Positions 16,492 through 25,646 of a stretch of DNA of 59,822 bases are shown in pieces. Numbering within the stretch: position 1 is the stretch's first letter; every line of letters begins with the position of its first letter. The notes beneath the pieces are model-generated. The model did not search any database. It was not told the origin of the DNA and saw only the letters and a program-made list of their open reading frames with translations. Both the position numbers and the translations under genes were made by a program. Source of the stretch: Alphaproteobacteria bacterium (lineage in GTDB: Bacteria > Pseudomonadota > Alphaproteobacteria > UBA9219); the NCBI GenBank assembly GCA_009779745.1, contig WRDR01000010.1, positions 1 to 59,822 of the forward strand, in the 5' to 3' direction.

Positions 16492-17580
16492 TTAATAAAC
16501 CCTGTCCGGTATTAAAATTTTAGCAATAAGAGCCAAAAAGGCAAGCAAAGGCTCCCAAGGCATTTTTCTTTCCGGATAGCGGGAAGTAGTAGTCTCCCAG
16601 CAATAAACTGCATGACCGATTTTGCCCAGTTTGTTGCCGAGAGTAACGTAAGCAGCATCGCTGTTCTGAATGAATTTGAGAAAATCGGCAGAACCTTGTT
16701 TATATTTGAACATCTTATCATAAGCAGACTGATATTCTTTGAGAATCTTTTCGGAGGCAACCCAATCTTCTTTAAGCACATTCTTGTTATTTTCCAAGAC
16801 ACTTAGGATTTCTTTTCGTTCACCGGGAGACACAACGGCAAAAGGAAGCTTCACCTCGTTAAGCCAGCTGATAAAATTAGCAACACCGGCTTTCATACGC
16901 TCGTATTGGAAACCATAAAACATGATGCCTTTCCATGCAGCGAAAGTTTCATGCTCTTTGCCCTGAGGAATTCTGAAAGCCATTATCATCGGTTTGAGCG
17001 TCTCAAGATCCCGGCCTTCCCACATCTTGGCAATGAGTTTTCTGGCGACCTCATCAGAAGACACGGCATCAGGGAAAGCAGCCTTTGCCAAAGGAGTGAA
17101 CCCCTGAAGAATATAGAATTCGATACGATCCCACATTTCATCGCTGACTTCGAAATAGTCGCTGTTCATGTCGATTTTTTCAGTTATAAATATGTCTTTA
17201 AGCAGGAAAGGATCCAAAGAAGGAAGCTTATCCAGAATTTTTAAAATTCGCATATCGCTGCTGAGAGCGTCTCTAGGCAAAGCATCTTGGCCGAAATGCC
17301 CCATAAGCACGTTCTCGATACCGGTAGTATGGGCAAAAATAGTGCGCCCGCCTTCGTAAATGTCCTCTTCATTGAAAGGAAAGTACAATTTAGTGCCGAC
17401 TATAGCGTTTCTGACAGAATTATCAGCATCTTTAATAAGGACTACGTTGTTGAGATGCCTGCAGGTAAAAAAGAGTTGAGCATCAGGATCTTTCTTTAAA
17501 ATATTTTTAGTCAAAACATTTATGTTCAGCACTCGCGGAGAACCGCTATCCAGCATCGGCTCAAGAAATTCCTTCATCAT
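16492..17580 (-). CDS. Protein of unknown function
   Basis: 362 aa from the ATG at 17580. Largely soluble and helical, with a hydrophobic C-terminal helix (PLLAFLALIAKILIP) that could be a tail anchor. Visible features: SGSPRVLNINVLTKNILKKDPDAQLFF, EEDIYEGGRTIFAHTTG and repeated Trp-containing segments. I recognise no domain. A frame extending to 17757 adds a hydrophobic stretch overlapping the gmk promoter region and is unlikely. Divergent from gmk. Confidence 0.6.
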   Translation of the reverse strand: MMKEFLEPMLDSGSPRVLNINVLTKNILKKDPDAQLFFTCRHLNNVVLIKDADNSVRNAIVGTKLYFPFNEEDIYEGGRTIFAHTTGIENVLMGHFGQDALPRDALSSDMRILKILDKLPSLDPFLLKDIFITEKIDMNSDYFEVSDEMWDRIEFYILQGFTPLAKAAFPDAVSSDEVARKLIAKMWEGRDLETLKPMIMAFRIPQGKEHETFAAWKGIMFYGFQYERMKAGVANFISWLNEVKLPFAVVSPGERKEILSVLENNKNVLKEDWVASEKILKEYQSAYDKMFKYKQGSADFLKFIQNSDAAYVTLGNKLGKIGHAVYCWETTTSRYPERKMPWEPLLAFLALIAKILIPDRVY

Positions 17581-17743
17581 AGCTAAAGAATCCCATATAA
17601 AAAATTGAAAAATATAGAATAAAATCACTCGATTCTTAATAATAGCACTTAATCGTAATAATTCAATTAATTTTCTGATGGAAAATAGAAAGATGAGGCT
17701 GTATAGTGGCGGGCAATCAGGTAATATAAATAAGGCATAAAAA

Positions 17744-18382
17744 ATGAAGGAAAACATGGTTAATATGGGAAGAAGAGGACTAATGTTAGTGCTGTCCTCG
17801 CCGTCAGGAGCCGGAAAAACATCTATAGCGAAAAAATTGCTGGAGACGGATAAAAACCTGTCGCTGTCAGTCTCTGTGACGACAAGAGCCGCAAGAAAAG
17901 AGGAAACTCATGGGAAAGACTACAACTTCATAAGCCAAGCAGAGTTCAATCAGCTCATTGAAAAAAACCAATTGTTGGAGTACGCCCAAATATTCGAAAA
18001 TTACTACGGAACGCTGCAAGCACCGGTAGAAACTGCTCTGGGGTTGGGAAAAGATGTTTTATTCGATATAGACTGGCGAGGAACCCAGCAGCTCTCGGAA
18101 ACATCAAGAGGCGATTTGGTAACAGTGTTTATACTGCCGCCTTCTTGGTCAGATCTGGAAAAGAGGCTGTTTAAAAGAGCGCAAGACAGTGAAACGGAAA
18201 TACAAAAAAGAATGAGCAAAGCCTCCGAAGAGATAAGCCATTGGGCGGAGTATGATTATGTAATAGTGAACGAAGATTTTGAGCAATCAGTAAATAATAT
18301 AAAGTCTATACTGGCGGCAGAGAGGCTGAAAAGAAGAAGACAAACAGGGCTTTCGGAATTTGTAAAAGGGCTTCAGAAATGA
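17744..18382 (+). CDS. gmk: Guanylate kinase
   Basis: Phosphorylates GMP to GDP with ATP. 212 aa: P-loop SSPSGAGKTS (19-28), GMP-binding region SVTTRAARKEETHGKDYNFIS, YGT, DIDWRGTQQL and a lid RAQDSETEIQKRM. The ATG at 17744 has AAGG upstream; an in-frame ATG at 17756 with AAGGA is equally plausible. Its stop overlaps the next gene's start. Confidence 0.96.
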   Translation: MKENMVNMGRRGLMLVLSSPSGAGKTSIAKKLLETDKNLSLSVSVTTRAARKEETHGKDYNFISQAEFNQLIEKNQLLEYAQIFENYYGTLQAPVETALGLGKDVLFDIDWRGTQQLSETSRGDLVTVFILPPSWSDLEKRLFKRAQDSETEIQKRMSKASEEISHWAEYDYVIVNEDFEQSVNNIKSILAAERLKRRRQTGLSEFVKGLQK

Positions 18383-19110
18383 ACGGTTCATGGAGCATAG
18401 ACGCCGGAATAGTGAAAGAGATAATAACTAAAGAATCTATATTCATAGATTTTGACGGGTGCTTCACATACAACGGAATAGAAATACATAATGAAGCAAT
18501 GTATGAAGTAGTAAGAAGACATACTCCTGCTTACATAGAGCTGAATATAAATAATGAAGAAATACCTAGTATTCCTCTTGAAAAGAATTACGGAGAAGTA
18601 TTTCCGGAGATGTTTGGAATGAGAAAACCCGAAAGCAAAGAAGAGCTGCAAGCGATTATAAAAGAACACCTTGATTTGTATAATGAGAAAGCAAAATCCG
18701 GCAGAGTCTCTGCGAATAAAAAAATACAAGAAGTGATAAAGATAGCGAACGAATATAAAATACCTGCATCTATATTATCGAACGGAGACATTTCTTACAT
18801 TAAAGACTTCGTAGACTCCTTTAAGATACGTATAAAAGCGTATGATATGAATTCAAGCGAAGGATTATATTTAGAAGATATATATACACCGGACCATGCT
18901 TTGCGCTGCTGTGAAAAAGGCATAACGAGACTAGGCAAAACAGACTTCATAAAGTATTACTCAAAAACAACGGGAATAGATATAAAAAATTGCCTGATGT
19001 TTGACGACACAAAAGAAGTTATAGCGGAAATGGGTGAAAAAGGCATTCCGGCTATATACGTGAAATCTGCGGATAACGATCCTATAAGCTACGGACTAGC
19101 TACGCTATAG
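18379..19110 (+). CDS. HAD-superfamily hydrolase-like protein
   Basis: 243 aa. HAD motifs appear in order: I, FIDFDGCFTYNG (a DxDG nucleophile pair); II, ASILSNGD; a Lys in the expected III region; IV, NCLMFDDTKEVI. An ~80-residue helical cap lies between I and II. Substrate unknown; a nucleotide or sugar phosphate would fit. The start overlaps the gmk stop by 4 bp (ATGA), so the two are translationally coupled. Codons are noticeably richer in A (ATA, AGA) than in gmk, hinting at separate ancestry. Confidence 0.75.
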   Translation: MNGSWSIDAGIVKEIITKESIFIDFDGCFTYNGIEIHNEAMYEVVRRHTPAYIELNINNEEIPSIPLEKNYGEVFPEMFGMRKPESKEELQAIIKEHLDLYNEKAKSGRVSANKKIQEVIKIANEYKIPASILSNGDISYIKDFVDSFKIRIKAYDMNSSEGLYLEDIYTPDHALRCCEKGITRLGKTDFIKYYSKTTGIDIKNCLMFDDTKEVIAEMGEKGIPAIYVKSADNDPISYGLATL

Positions 19111-19130
19111 GGGAGTGTGGAGTTAAGAAT

Positions 19131-19172
19131 AATGTAGAATGTAAAATTATTTTTCTCTCTTAATTCTACATT
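19131..19172. terminator. Hairpin between convergent genes
   Basis: AATGTAGAAT (19131-19140) pairs perfectly with ATTCTACATT (19163-19172) around a T-rich loop. It lies between the HAD gene and the convergent 19185-19526 gene and belongs to the same repeat family as the palindrome after rpsU. Likely a weak bidirectional terminator. Confidence 0.5.
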
Positions 19173-19184
19173 GTCAATTTACTC

Positions 19185-19526
19185 TTATAATACTCTCGCA
19201 CTTGCTTGGTCGTATATATCCTGAATAATAATACGATATCTGGCGCGCAAAGAGATGCGATTCTGAACCTCAACAGGCAGCTCGTTCATCTTTATCACGT
19301 TTTTCCTCATCAGCAGCAAAATTACATCTTCAACGGATCTGACCATTTCGCTGTCAGACCTGCGTAAAGAATCAAGAGCCTCTGCTACCAGATTAGGGTC
19401 CTGTCCGCGCTGTCTTAGAAAAGCAACTACGTCAGGGTCGTTGTGAGGAACGGATTCCCCGTCTACCAGCACTCTGGAACTTATTTTTACAATGTTACCA
19501 CTTTTGTCTTTTTGAATATACGGCAT
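19185..19526 (-). CDS. Small conserved protein of unknown function
   Basis: 113 aa beginning MPYIQKDKSGNIVKISSRV and continuing PHNDPDVVAFLRQRG, then SDSEMVRSVEDVILLLMRKNVIKMNELPVEVQNRISLRARYR. I recall small proteobacterial proteins with this layout (an MPYVxRDxxGxI start, then a VLEDLIDLL segment), sometimes mislabelled as tryptophan synthase beta subunit-like; they lack that enzyme's fold. GAGG precedes the ATG. Function unknown. Confidence 0.7.
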   Translation of the reverse strand: MPYIQKDKSGNIVKISSRVLVDGESVPHNDPDVVAFLRQRGQDPNLVAEALDSLRRSDSEMVRSVEDVILLLMRKNVIKMNELPVEVQNRISLRARYRIIIQDIYDQASARVL

Positions 19527-19664
19527 TTAAATCCTCGACTCTATAATAAACAACAGTTGCCGCATTATTACTTATTTTTCAAAATATATCAACAGGTATT
19601 GTATTTTTTTATGAAGTTATCTATTATGGAACAAGTTTTGTAATTTAATAATTAGGGTAAAAAA

Positions 19665-19922
19665 ATGTCTACTAAAACAAAAGATACCGGTGAAGTTTCC
19701 GGCGAGAGATTGAAATCTTTTATAAAAAGGATAGAAAAGCTGGAAGAAGATAAAGCGTCTGTGGCGGAAGATATAAAGGAAATATACGCGGAAGCTAAAG
19801 GGTCGGGATTTGATACCAGTGTAATCAGACAGATAATAAGGCTAAGAAAACAGGACGAGGAAAAACGGCGTGAGAATGACGAGCTCTTAGAGCTGTATAA
19901 GTCCGCATTGGGCATGGAGTAA
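19665..19922 (+). CDS. gapR: GapR-type DNA-binding protein (DUF2312)
   Basis: 85 aa, nearly full length for the DUF2312/GapR family: GERLKSFIKRIEKLEEDKASVAEDIKEIYAEAKGSGFDTSVIRQIIRLRKQD (residues ~13-64, in sections). In Caulobacter GapR tetramers clamp overtwisted DNA ahead of replication and transcription and are needed for chromosome segregation. Six bases separate it from mltB, so they may share a transcript. Confidence 0.92.
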   Translation: MSTKTKDTGEVSGERLKSFIKRIEKLEEDKASVAEDIKEIYAEAKGSGFDTSVIRQIIRLRKQDEEKRRENDELLELYKSALGME

Positions 19923-19928
19923 AATGAA

Positions 19929-20930
19929 ATGAGAACTGTTATAGCTGTTTTTTTATTGGCAGGACTATGTTTTATGAGTCATAAGAACGCCGCAGCCTCT
20001 ACTTATATAATGAGTTCATCAGAAGCAGCATGGCTTGAGGAATTAAAACAGTATGCGATTAATCGGGGAGTATCTCCAAGAGTAGTGGAAGAAGCGTTGG
20101 GGGATTTTTATCCTACGCAGTCTGTTATAGATCTCGACAGAAAGCAGCCGGAATCAACTATAACGCTGGAAACGTATGTGAATAACGTAGTGTCTCAGGC
20201 TAGGATTAAGAAAGGCACAGAACTGCTTGTTAAACATGTAAAAACACTAAGAAACATCGAGCAGAAAACAGGAGTGCCTCCTCAAATCGTAGTAGCTCTG
20301 TGGGGTATAGAGAGCAACTTTGGAAGCAATACGGGAAGGTTTGAGGTTATCAATTCTCTGGCTACTTTAGTATACGAGGGAAGAAGAGCTGACTTTTTCA
20401 GGAATGAGCTGGTCAATGCGCTGAAAATTTTAGAGCAGAATAATATGAGGGCTTCGGAGCTTAGAGGATCATGGGCCGGAGCAATGGGGCAGTGTCAATT
20501 CATGCCTTCTACGTACATGAATTATGCCATGGACGGGGACGGAGACGGTATAATAGATATATGGAACAGCGTTGACGATGTGCTGGCATCTATAGCGAAC
20601 TATATCAAAGCAGAAGGCTGGGCAGAGGGCGAAAAGTGGGGAAGAAAAGTAGTGTTAACTCAACCGGTGCACCCTGATTTAATAGGCTTGCAGATTGTTC
20701 TTCCGCTGACCGAGTGGGCAGCAATGGGAGTAAGAACAGAAACAGGCGCACATTTGCCTAGGTTCGATATGAAAGCATCGCTGATACGCCCTAGCGGAGA
20801 AGGCGGCGACAGCTTCTTGGTTTACAATAATTTCAATGTAATAAGAAGGTGGAACCGCTCTAATTTCTTCGCAGTTTCAGTCGGAACTCTGTCAGACAGA
20901 ATATATGAAATGACTTTGCGTAAAAAATAG
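19929..20930 (+). CDS. Lytic murein transglycosylase, MltB family
   Basis: 333 aa with an N-terminal secretion signal (VIAVFLLAGLCFM...AAA). Catalytic Glu128 in VALWGIESNFGSNTG; other MltB marks are GSWAGAMGQCQFMPSTYMNYAMDGDGDG and FNVIRRWNRSNFFAVSV. It cuts glycan strands to 1,6-anhydro ends. There is no lipobox Cys at a convincing site, so it is probably soluble periplasmic, and no C-terminal peptidoglycan-binding domain. Confidence 0.92.
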   Translation: MRTVIAVFLLAGLCFMSHKNAAASTYIMSSSEAAWLEELKQYAINRGVSPRVVEEALGDFYPTQSVIDLDRKQPESTITLETYVNNVVSQARIKKGTELLVKHVKTLRNIEQKTGVPPQIVVALWGIESNFGSNTGRFEVINSLATLVYEGRRADFFRNELVNALKILEQNNMRASELRGSWAGAMGQCQFMPSTYMNYAMDGDGDGIIDIWNSVDDVLASIANYIKAEGWAEGEKWGRKVVLTQPVHPDLIGLQIVLPLTEWAAMGVRTETGAHLPRFDMKASLIRPSGEGGDSFLVYNNFNVIRRWNRSNFFAVSVGTLSDRIYEMTLRKK

Positions 20931-21014
20931 AATCTGTGTTAGGCTGGGAAAAGATGTCGAATCGATTTTTTTAGTCGGTTCTGCTTGTTCCCTTTTTCAG
21001 AGAGATTTATAAAA

Positions 21015-22010
21015 ATGCAAAACATTATCACTTATTGTAAAAAGCATACTATGGCAAACAATCCGGTATTACTGCGGGGTTTTCTGGCAGCCCTGTTGTG
21101 CGCAAGCATTCCGGCTTGTACATGGGACACTTCGCCTTCAACCAGCGGCGCAGCACCCTCACCCGCTCCTCATTACAAAGTCGGGGATCCGTATAAAGTC
21201 AATAATAAGTGGTACTACCCTAAAGAAGACTATAGCTACGATGAGACCGGCATAGCCTCGTGGTACGGAGATCCCTTTCATAATAAACTCACTGCTAACG
21301 GAGAACTGTATAATAAGCAAGAATTGACCGCGGCGCATACGACATTGCCCCTGCCCTCGCTTGCGCGCGTCACAAACCTCGAGAACGGACGCTCCATAGT
21401 TGTAAGAGTGAACGACAGAGGCCCTTTCATAGGCAATCGAATAATTGATCTTTCGGAAAGAAGCGCCGACCTGCTGGGCTTCAAGTCGCAAGGCACTGCA
21501 AAAGTGAGAGTACAGGTTTTAGCTGATGAAAGCAAGGCTATTGCAGATGCTATGCGCCGTTACGGAACTCCCGCCCAGTACGCTACAGCCCAGGAGCAGA
21601 TCCAAATTGCGGCTGTAGAGTCTTCTACTTCGGTCTATGAGGAGTATTCTTCAAATAATATTATGCACGATACCGTAGAGGTAAAAACATTGAAGCCTAC
21701 GCAATCGACAGAAGAAACTCATCAGCAGTTGTTAACAACAAAGCCGGTGCCGTACGTACTGGAAGTGCCTGTACCCAGCAAATCCAATATATACGTACAA
21801 GCAGGTTCGTTTTCTTCAGAACAGAACGCTATTAATTTGAGACATAAGCTGTCCGGACTCGGAAATGCTACTGTCTCAAAGGCACTGGTAAACGGTCAAA
21901 CGTTCTACAGAGTCCGTCTGGGACCGGTTGCTACAGTGCCTCAGTCGGATGCACTGCTGGCTAAAGTAAGACAGGCCGGTGTAACTGAGGCAAGAACTAT
22001 AGTTGATTAA
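21015..22010 (+). CDS. rlpA: RlpA-like septal lytic transglycosylase with SPOR domain
   Basis: Lipoprotein signal with lipobox IPAC (FLAALLCASIPACTW), a double-psi beta-barrel domain (GIASWYGDPFHNKLTANGELYN, LPLPSLARVTNLENGRSIVVRVNDRGPF, IIDLSERSADLLGF) and a C-terminal SPOR domain (IYVQAGSFSSEQNAINLRHKL...RVRLGP). RlpA degrades denuded glycan at division sites; SPOR binds such glycan. The ATG at 21015 is likely; 21051 is the alternative. It precedes dacA by about 20 bp. Confidence 0.92.
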   Translation: MQNIITYCKKHTMANNPVLLRGFLAALLCASIPACTWDTSPSTSGAAPSPAPHYKVGDPYKVNNKWYYPKEDYSYDETGIASWYGDPFHNKLTANGELYNKQELTAAHTTLPLPSLARVTNLENGRSIVVRVNDRGPFIGNRIIDLSERSADLLGFKSQGTAKVRVQVLADESKAIADAMRRYGTPAQYATAQEQIQIAAVESSTSVYEEYSSNNIMHDTVEVKTLKPTQSTEETHQQLLTTKPVPYVLEVPVPSKSNIYVQAGSFSSEQNAINLRHKLSGLGNATVSKALVNGQTFYRVRLGPVATVPQSDALLAKVRQAGVTEARTIVD

Positions 22011-22033
22011 AGAAAATTGAAAATGGTGTGATT

Positions 22034-23197
22034 ATGTGTTTTTTGAAGAAGGCGGCTGTGGTTCTTTTTGTGCTGGTATTAGCGTTTCCGCTGGGAGCGG
22101 CAGCGCAGGAAAGAGAGCATCATGTTGTACTGCCGTCTATAGAAATAAATGCCAAACAAGCGTTATTGATTGATGCGGAAACCGGAGCAGTCTTATTCGA
22201 AAAGAATGCCGATACGCATATGCCGACATCATCGATGAGCAAGATGATTACAATATACTTAGTGTTTGAAGCATTAAGAGACGGAAGCATAAAAATGGAC
22301 GACACGTTTATAGTAAGCGATTATGCGTGGAGTCAAGAAGGGTCTCGAATGTTTCTGGAAGCAAGAAAGCCTGCAAAAGTAGCAGACTTGATACGCGGAG
22401 TGCTAATTCCGTCAGGTAATGATGCGGCAGTAGTGTTTGCGGAAATGCTGGGAGGCTCAGAAGCAAAGTTTGCTGAAATGCTGAATAAAAAGGCAAAAGA
22501 ACTGGGAATGAATGACAGTCAGTTTAAGAATGCAACGGGATTGACTGCAGAAGGACATTATTCTACGGCAAAAGACCTAGCGAAATTGGCGCTGGCATTG
22601 ATGAGGGATTTTCCGGAGCACTACCATTACAATTCAGAGAAAGAATTTGAATACAATAAAATAAAGCAAGGCAATAGGAATCCTCTGTTGTACAGGAATA
22701 TGGGAGCAGACGGAGTAAAGACCGGCTATACGGAAGCCGGAGGATACGGACTCACAGCCTCGGTAGTCAGAGACGGAAGAAGACTGATAGCAGTACTTAA
22801 CGGAATGAAAGACATGCAGACCAGAGCAAATGAATCTGCAAAGCTGATAGAATACGGATACAGAGCGTTTGAGAACAGACACCTGGTCCGGAAAGGACAG
22901 GTTGTAATTGCGCCGGACGTGTGGCTTGGAAGAGAGCCGACCGTACCTCTGGCAGCAGGAGCGGACGTTATAGTAACAATGCCCAGAACAACAAATGAAG
23001 AACCGGCACAAGCAATGACAATGTTCATAGAACCAATCTCTGCGCCTATTATAGAAGGAGCGCGCTTGGGAACTATGTACGTGGCAACAGGAATAGACGA
23101 AACTGTGGAAGTGCCGCTGCTTGCGGCAAAGGACATAGAACGCGCACCATTTTTTGTAAGAGTGTGGAATAGATTGAAGTTACTTTTGGGTTTCTAA
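22034..23197 (+). CDS. dacA: D-alanyl-D-alanine carboxypeptidase, PBP5/6 type
   Basis: 387 aa: signal peptide to AAAQ, transpeptidase-fold domain with SMSK (SSMSKMIT), SGN (IPSGNDAAVV) and KTG (DGVKTGYTEAGG), the PBP5 beta domain (~265-360) and a C-terminal amphipathic tail (FFVRVWNRLKLLLGF) that would anchor it to the inner membrane. Complete PBP5 architecture, unlike the paralogue at 15.3 kb. The rlpA-dacA-tmk-holB order is common in alphaproteobacteria. Confidence 0.94.
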   Translation: MCFLKKAAVVLFVLVLAFPLGAAAQEREHHVVLPSIEINAKQALLIDAETGAVLFEKNADTHMPTSSMSKMITIYLVFEALRDGSIKMDDTFIVSDYAWSQEGSRMFLEARKPAKVADLIRGVLIPSGNDAAVVFAEMLGGSEAKFAEMLNKKAKELGMNDSQFKNATGLTAEGHYSTAKDLAKLALALMRDFPEHYHYNSEKEFEYNKIKQGNRNPLLYRNMGADGVKTGYTEAGGYGLTASVVRDGRRLIAVLNGMKDMQTRANESAKLIEYGYRAFENRHLVRKGQVVIAPDVWLGREPTVPLAAGADVIVTMPRTTNEEPAQAMTMFIEPISAPIIEGARLGTMYVATGIDETVEVPLLAAKDIERAPFFVRVWNRLKLLLGF

Positions 23198-23836
23198 ATG
23201 CAAAAGCACGGAAAATTTATAACATTTGAAGGCTGTGAAGGGGCTGGAAAATCTACGCAAGTACAAATGCTGTCCGGGTATCTGACCTCACAGGGCATAG
23301 AGTCGATAGTTACTCGAGAAGTCGGAGGAACAGATTCTGCGGAACAGATACGGGAATGCTGGTTATCTAAGAAAGACGGATTTTGGGAGCCGGTTACGGA
23401 AGTGCTGCTTATTACGGCGGCAAGGAATGAGCATCTCAAGAAAAAAATACTGCCGGCACTAAGAGAAGGAAAGTGGGTAATCTGCGACCGGTTTTTGGAT
23501 TCTACGATAGCATATCAAGGGCTTGGGCTGGGCGTTGATATAGGGCTGATACAAAAATTATACGAGCTGATAGCTGAAGGAATTAAGCCGGACATAACAA
23601 TACTGTTGGATATTAAAGCAAACAGCGGACTCGACAGAGTAGAGTCCAGAAACGGTATTGACGACAGGTATCAGCAAAAGAACATAGAATTTCATGAGAC
23701 GCTGAGAAAAGCATATTTGGCTATAGCGAACGAGAACAAAAAGCGTTTTGCAATAGTAGACGCATCAGAAGACAAAGAGACAATAGCAGCGAAAATTGCA
23801 AAGATAGTTGATGAAAGACTGTTAAATGGAGAATAA
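23198..23836 (+). CDS. tmk: Thymidylate kinase
   Basis: Converts dTMP to dTDP. 212 aa with P-loop FEGCEGAGKST, the DRFLDSTIAYQG segment (DRY-type motif, here DRF), and a lid with Arg residues (SRNGIDDRYQQKNIEFH). The position equivalent to the usual REPGG reads REVGG, a conservative departure. Starts directly at the dacA stop and overlaps holB by 11 bp. Confidence 0.95.
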   Translation: MQKHGKFITFEGCEGAGKSTQVQMLSGYLTSQGIESIVTREVGGTDSAEQIRECWLSKKDGFWEPVTEVLLITAARNEHLKKKILPALREGKWVICDRFLDSTIAYQGLGLGVDIGLIQKLYELIAEGIKPDITILLDIKANSGLDRVESRNGIDDRYQQKNIEFHETLRKAYLAIANENKKRFAIVDASEDKETIAAKIAKIVDERLLNGE

Positions 23837-24857
23837 GTACATAGGGCATAGCAAAATTCTTCAGGAGCTGGAAGAAGCGTTTGTGTCCGGAAGACCGCAC
23901 CATGCGTGGATAATATCAGGTATAGAAGGCGTAGGCAAAAGACCGCTTGCACGGTACATAGCGCACTTTGTCATGAGAAATTATACTGGGAAGCTGGATT
24001 TAATAACATATGACAATAAGGTTGCGCCGCTTATAAGGGCTGGGAGTCACCCGGATCTGTTTATACTGAAAAGACCGTATGATGACAGCGGCAGTAAGTT
24101 AAAAAAAGAAATACCTGTGGCGGACGTTCGGGAGCTGGTGAAAGCACTGCAAAGAACAGCCTCATACAATTCGTGGAGAGTCGTAATCATAGAAGACGGG
24201 CATACTCTGAATGAAGAAGGACAGAATGCCATATTGAAGTTCATAGAAGAGCCGCCGGATAAGACGCTGGTATTGATAATAACGGAAGGTGCGCTGCTGC
24301 CTACTATACGTTCGAGAGCTAGAATTCTGCACTTGGATAAACTGGAAGACGGCGAGATAAAAGAAATCATAAAGACTGCAATCAGGTTATACAAAGAAGA
24401 CAGCATAGACAGCAGTTTATATCCGGAAGAGCTGTTGTCTAATTTGGCTGCGAAAGAATTTTCGGAGGAAATACTGGATAACGCCGTATCGCTTGCAAAC
24501 GGCAGTGCGGGATTTGCAATGCAGATATTGGGACAAGATGTATTGCATTTATATTCCGAGATGCGTTCTGTTTTAGCGGAAGCTCCTGCTATAGATATGG
24601 AGCGGGTTTACGTATTGGCGGAAGAAATAGGAAAGAAAGACAACTCCGAGAATCTGAAAATGCTGTTTAAGCTGCTCTGCAGCTTTTTCACAGATGAAAT
24701 AATCAAAAATGAAAAAGAGGGAAATAACATTGCGGCAAAAAAAATACTTAGAATGCTCGATGTTGTTAACGGGTACGTAAACACAATGCAGCAGTCCAAT
24801 ATGGACGCAAAACTCACGGTGATTAATATGTTTGCAGAGATGAAGGGCGGAATGTGA
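23826..24857 (+). CDS. holB: DNA polymerase III delta' subunit
   Basis: 343-aa clamp-loader subunit. HHAWIISGIEGVGKRPLARYIA is the degenerate P-loop region, SHPDLFIL and WRVVIIEDGHTLNEEGQNAILKFIEEPPDKTLVLIIT follow, then IRSRARILHL (the sensor-1 SRC-type motif reads SRA). As in other delta' proteins, ATP hydrolysis is probably lost. It ends the tmk-holB unit; metG and tatD, often next, are absent. Confidence 0.94.
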   Translation: MENKYIGHSKILQELEEAFVSGRPHHAWIISGIEGVGKRPLARYIAHFVMRNYTGKLDLITYDNKVAPLIRAGSHPDLFILKRPYDDSGSKLKKEIPVADVRELVKALQRTASYNSWRVVIIEDGHTLNEEGQNAILKFIEEPPDKTLVLIITEGALLPTIRSRARILHLDKLEDGEIKEIIKTAIRLYKEDSIDSSLYPEELLSNLAAKEFSEEILDNAVSLANGSAGFAMQILGQDVLHLYSEMRSVLAEAPAIDMERVYVLAEEIGKKDNSENLKMLFKLLCSFFTDEIIKNEKEGNNIAAKKILRMLDVVNGYVNTMQQSNMDAKLTVINMFAEMKGGM

Positions 24858-24961
24858 AATATGGAACGTACGGGGTATTAGTTTGCTTTGTCTCTTGTTC
24901 GATAAAAAGCAAAATCAAAAATTAGCTTTGATATTTCCGCTGTTTCATGTAGCATTATGAC

Positions 24962-25135
24962 GGTTTGTCTTTTCGGGGGCAGACTAGGGCTTTTCATCCC
25001 CAACTTTAGCGGCCAATAAGACACCACCGTATAAGTGTGTCGTCACTCAGCCTAGGCTGGGTGGCGATGCCATGTACAAGCGCAAGCCAAAAGCATCGCG
25101 CCGTTCTAAAGTTCGGTTGAAAACACCCAGCATTA
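24962..25135. ncRNA. Unassigned structured noncoding region
   Basis: Lies between convergent holB and ybjN. Long-range stem AACTTTAG-CGGC (25002-25013) with GCCG-TT-CTAAAGTT (25100-25113) encloses three hairpins: GACAC/GTGTC (25020-25024/25037-25041), CAGCC-TA-GGCTG (25048-25059) and GCGATGC/GCATCGC (25064-25070/25093-25099). GCTGGGTG (25056-25063) is also perfectly complementary to CACCCAGC (25124-25131), which would compete with the second hairpin. A possible plus-strand promoter is TTGATA-16-TAGCAT (~24928-24955). It does not match 4.5S, tmRNA or rnpB landmarks that I know; the transcribed strand is uncertain. Confidence 0.5.
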
Positions 25136-25142
25136 TTTCAAA

Positions 25143-25646
25143 TTACGCACAGCCCGCCACATCTATCATAGACGATGCCAGAGCTTCTCCCGGGCGTTTG
25201 CCTCCCCAGATAACCAGTTGAAAAGCCGGATAAAATCTTTCACACTCGGTTAAGGCTATTTCTATCAGGTCTTCCAGAGCTTCTATCGCCAGAGTCCTGT
25301 TTCCGTTCGCCAAGAGAGTATACCTGAACAGCGGGGTCTTTTGCTGCATGTCTACATTAAAATGCCCCAGCCACATCTTGTCGTTCAGCATAGCCAAAAG
25401 GTCATGCACATCTTCTCTTTTCCTGTCCGGCACTTTCACATCGAATTGACAGGAGAACTGCAGAGCTCCAATCTCTTTCTGCCACACGAAAAACATTCGA
25501 TAGTGGCACCAGCGCCCGTCCAGCTCTACTATAAGCTCATCGTCATTAGTGCGGTCGAATAGCCATTCATTGGCACTGATTATCTCCTCTAAAATATCCA
25601 AGGGATTAGGCAGCGAGGCTTGACTAGAGACTATTTGAAAAGACAT
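25143..25646 (-). CDS. YbjN domain-containing protein
   Basis: 167 aa; matches the alphaproteobacterial YbjN-like proteins: PNPLDILEEIISANEWLFDR, then the WCHYRMFFVWQKEIGALQFSCQFDVKVPDRKREDVHDLLAMLNDKMWLGHF core, and a C terminus ending near the small-residue WGGKRPGEALASSMIDV. The fold resembles type III secretion chaperones; the cellular role is poorly known. AAGGAG nine bases before the ATG supports the start. Confidence 0.85.
   Translation of the reverse strand: MSFQIVSSQASLPNPLDILEEIISANEWLFDRTNDDELIVELDGRWCHYRMFFVWQKEIGALQFSCQFDVKVPDRKREDVHDLLAMLNDKMWLGHFNVDMQQKTPLFRYTLLANGNRTLAIEALEDLIEIALTECERFYPAFQLVIWGGKRPGEALASSMIDVAGCA

Noticed and set aside
24962..25135. Assignment as 4.5S RNA, 6S RNA or tmRNA
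   Set aside because: No GGTCAGGTCCGGAAGGAAGC-like core, no end-to-end 6S closing stem, and no tRNA-like TTCGAxTC/CCA end on either strand.
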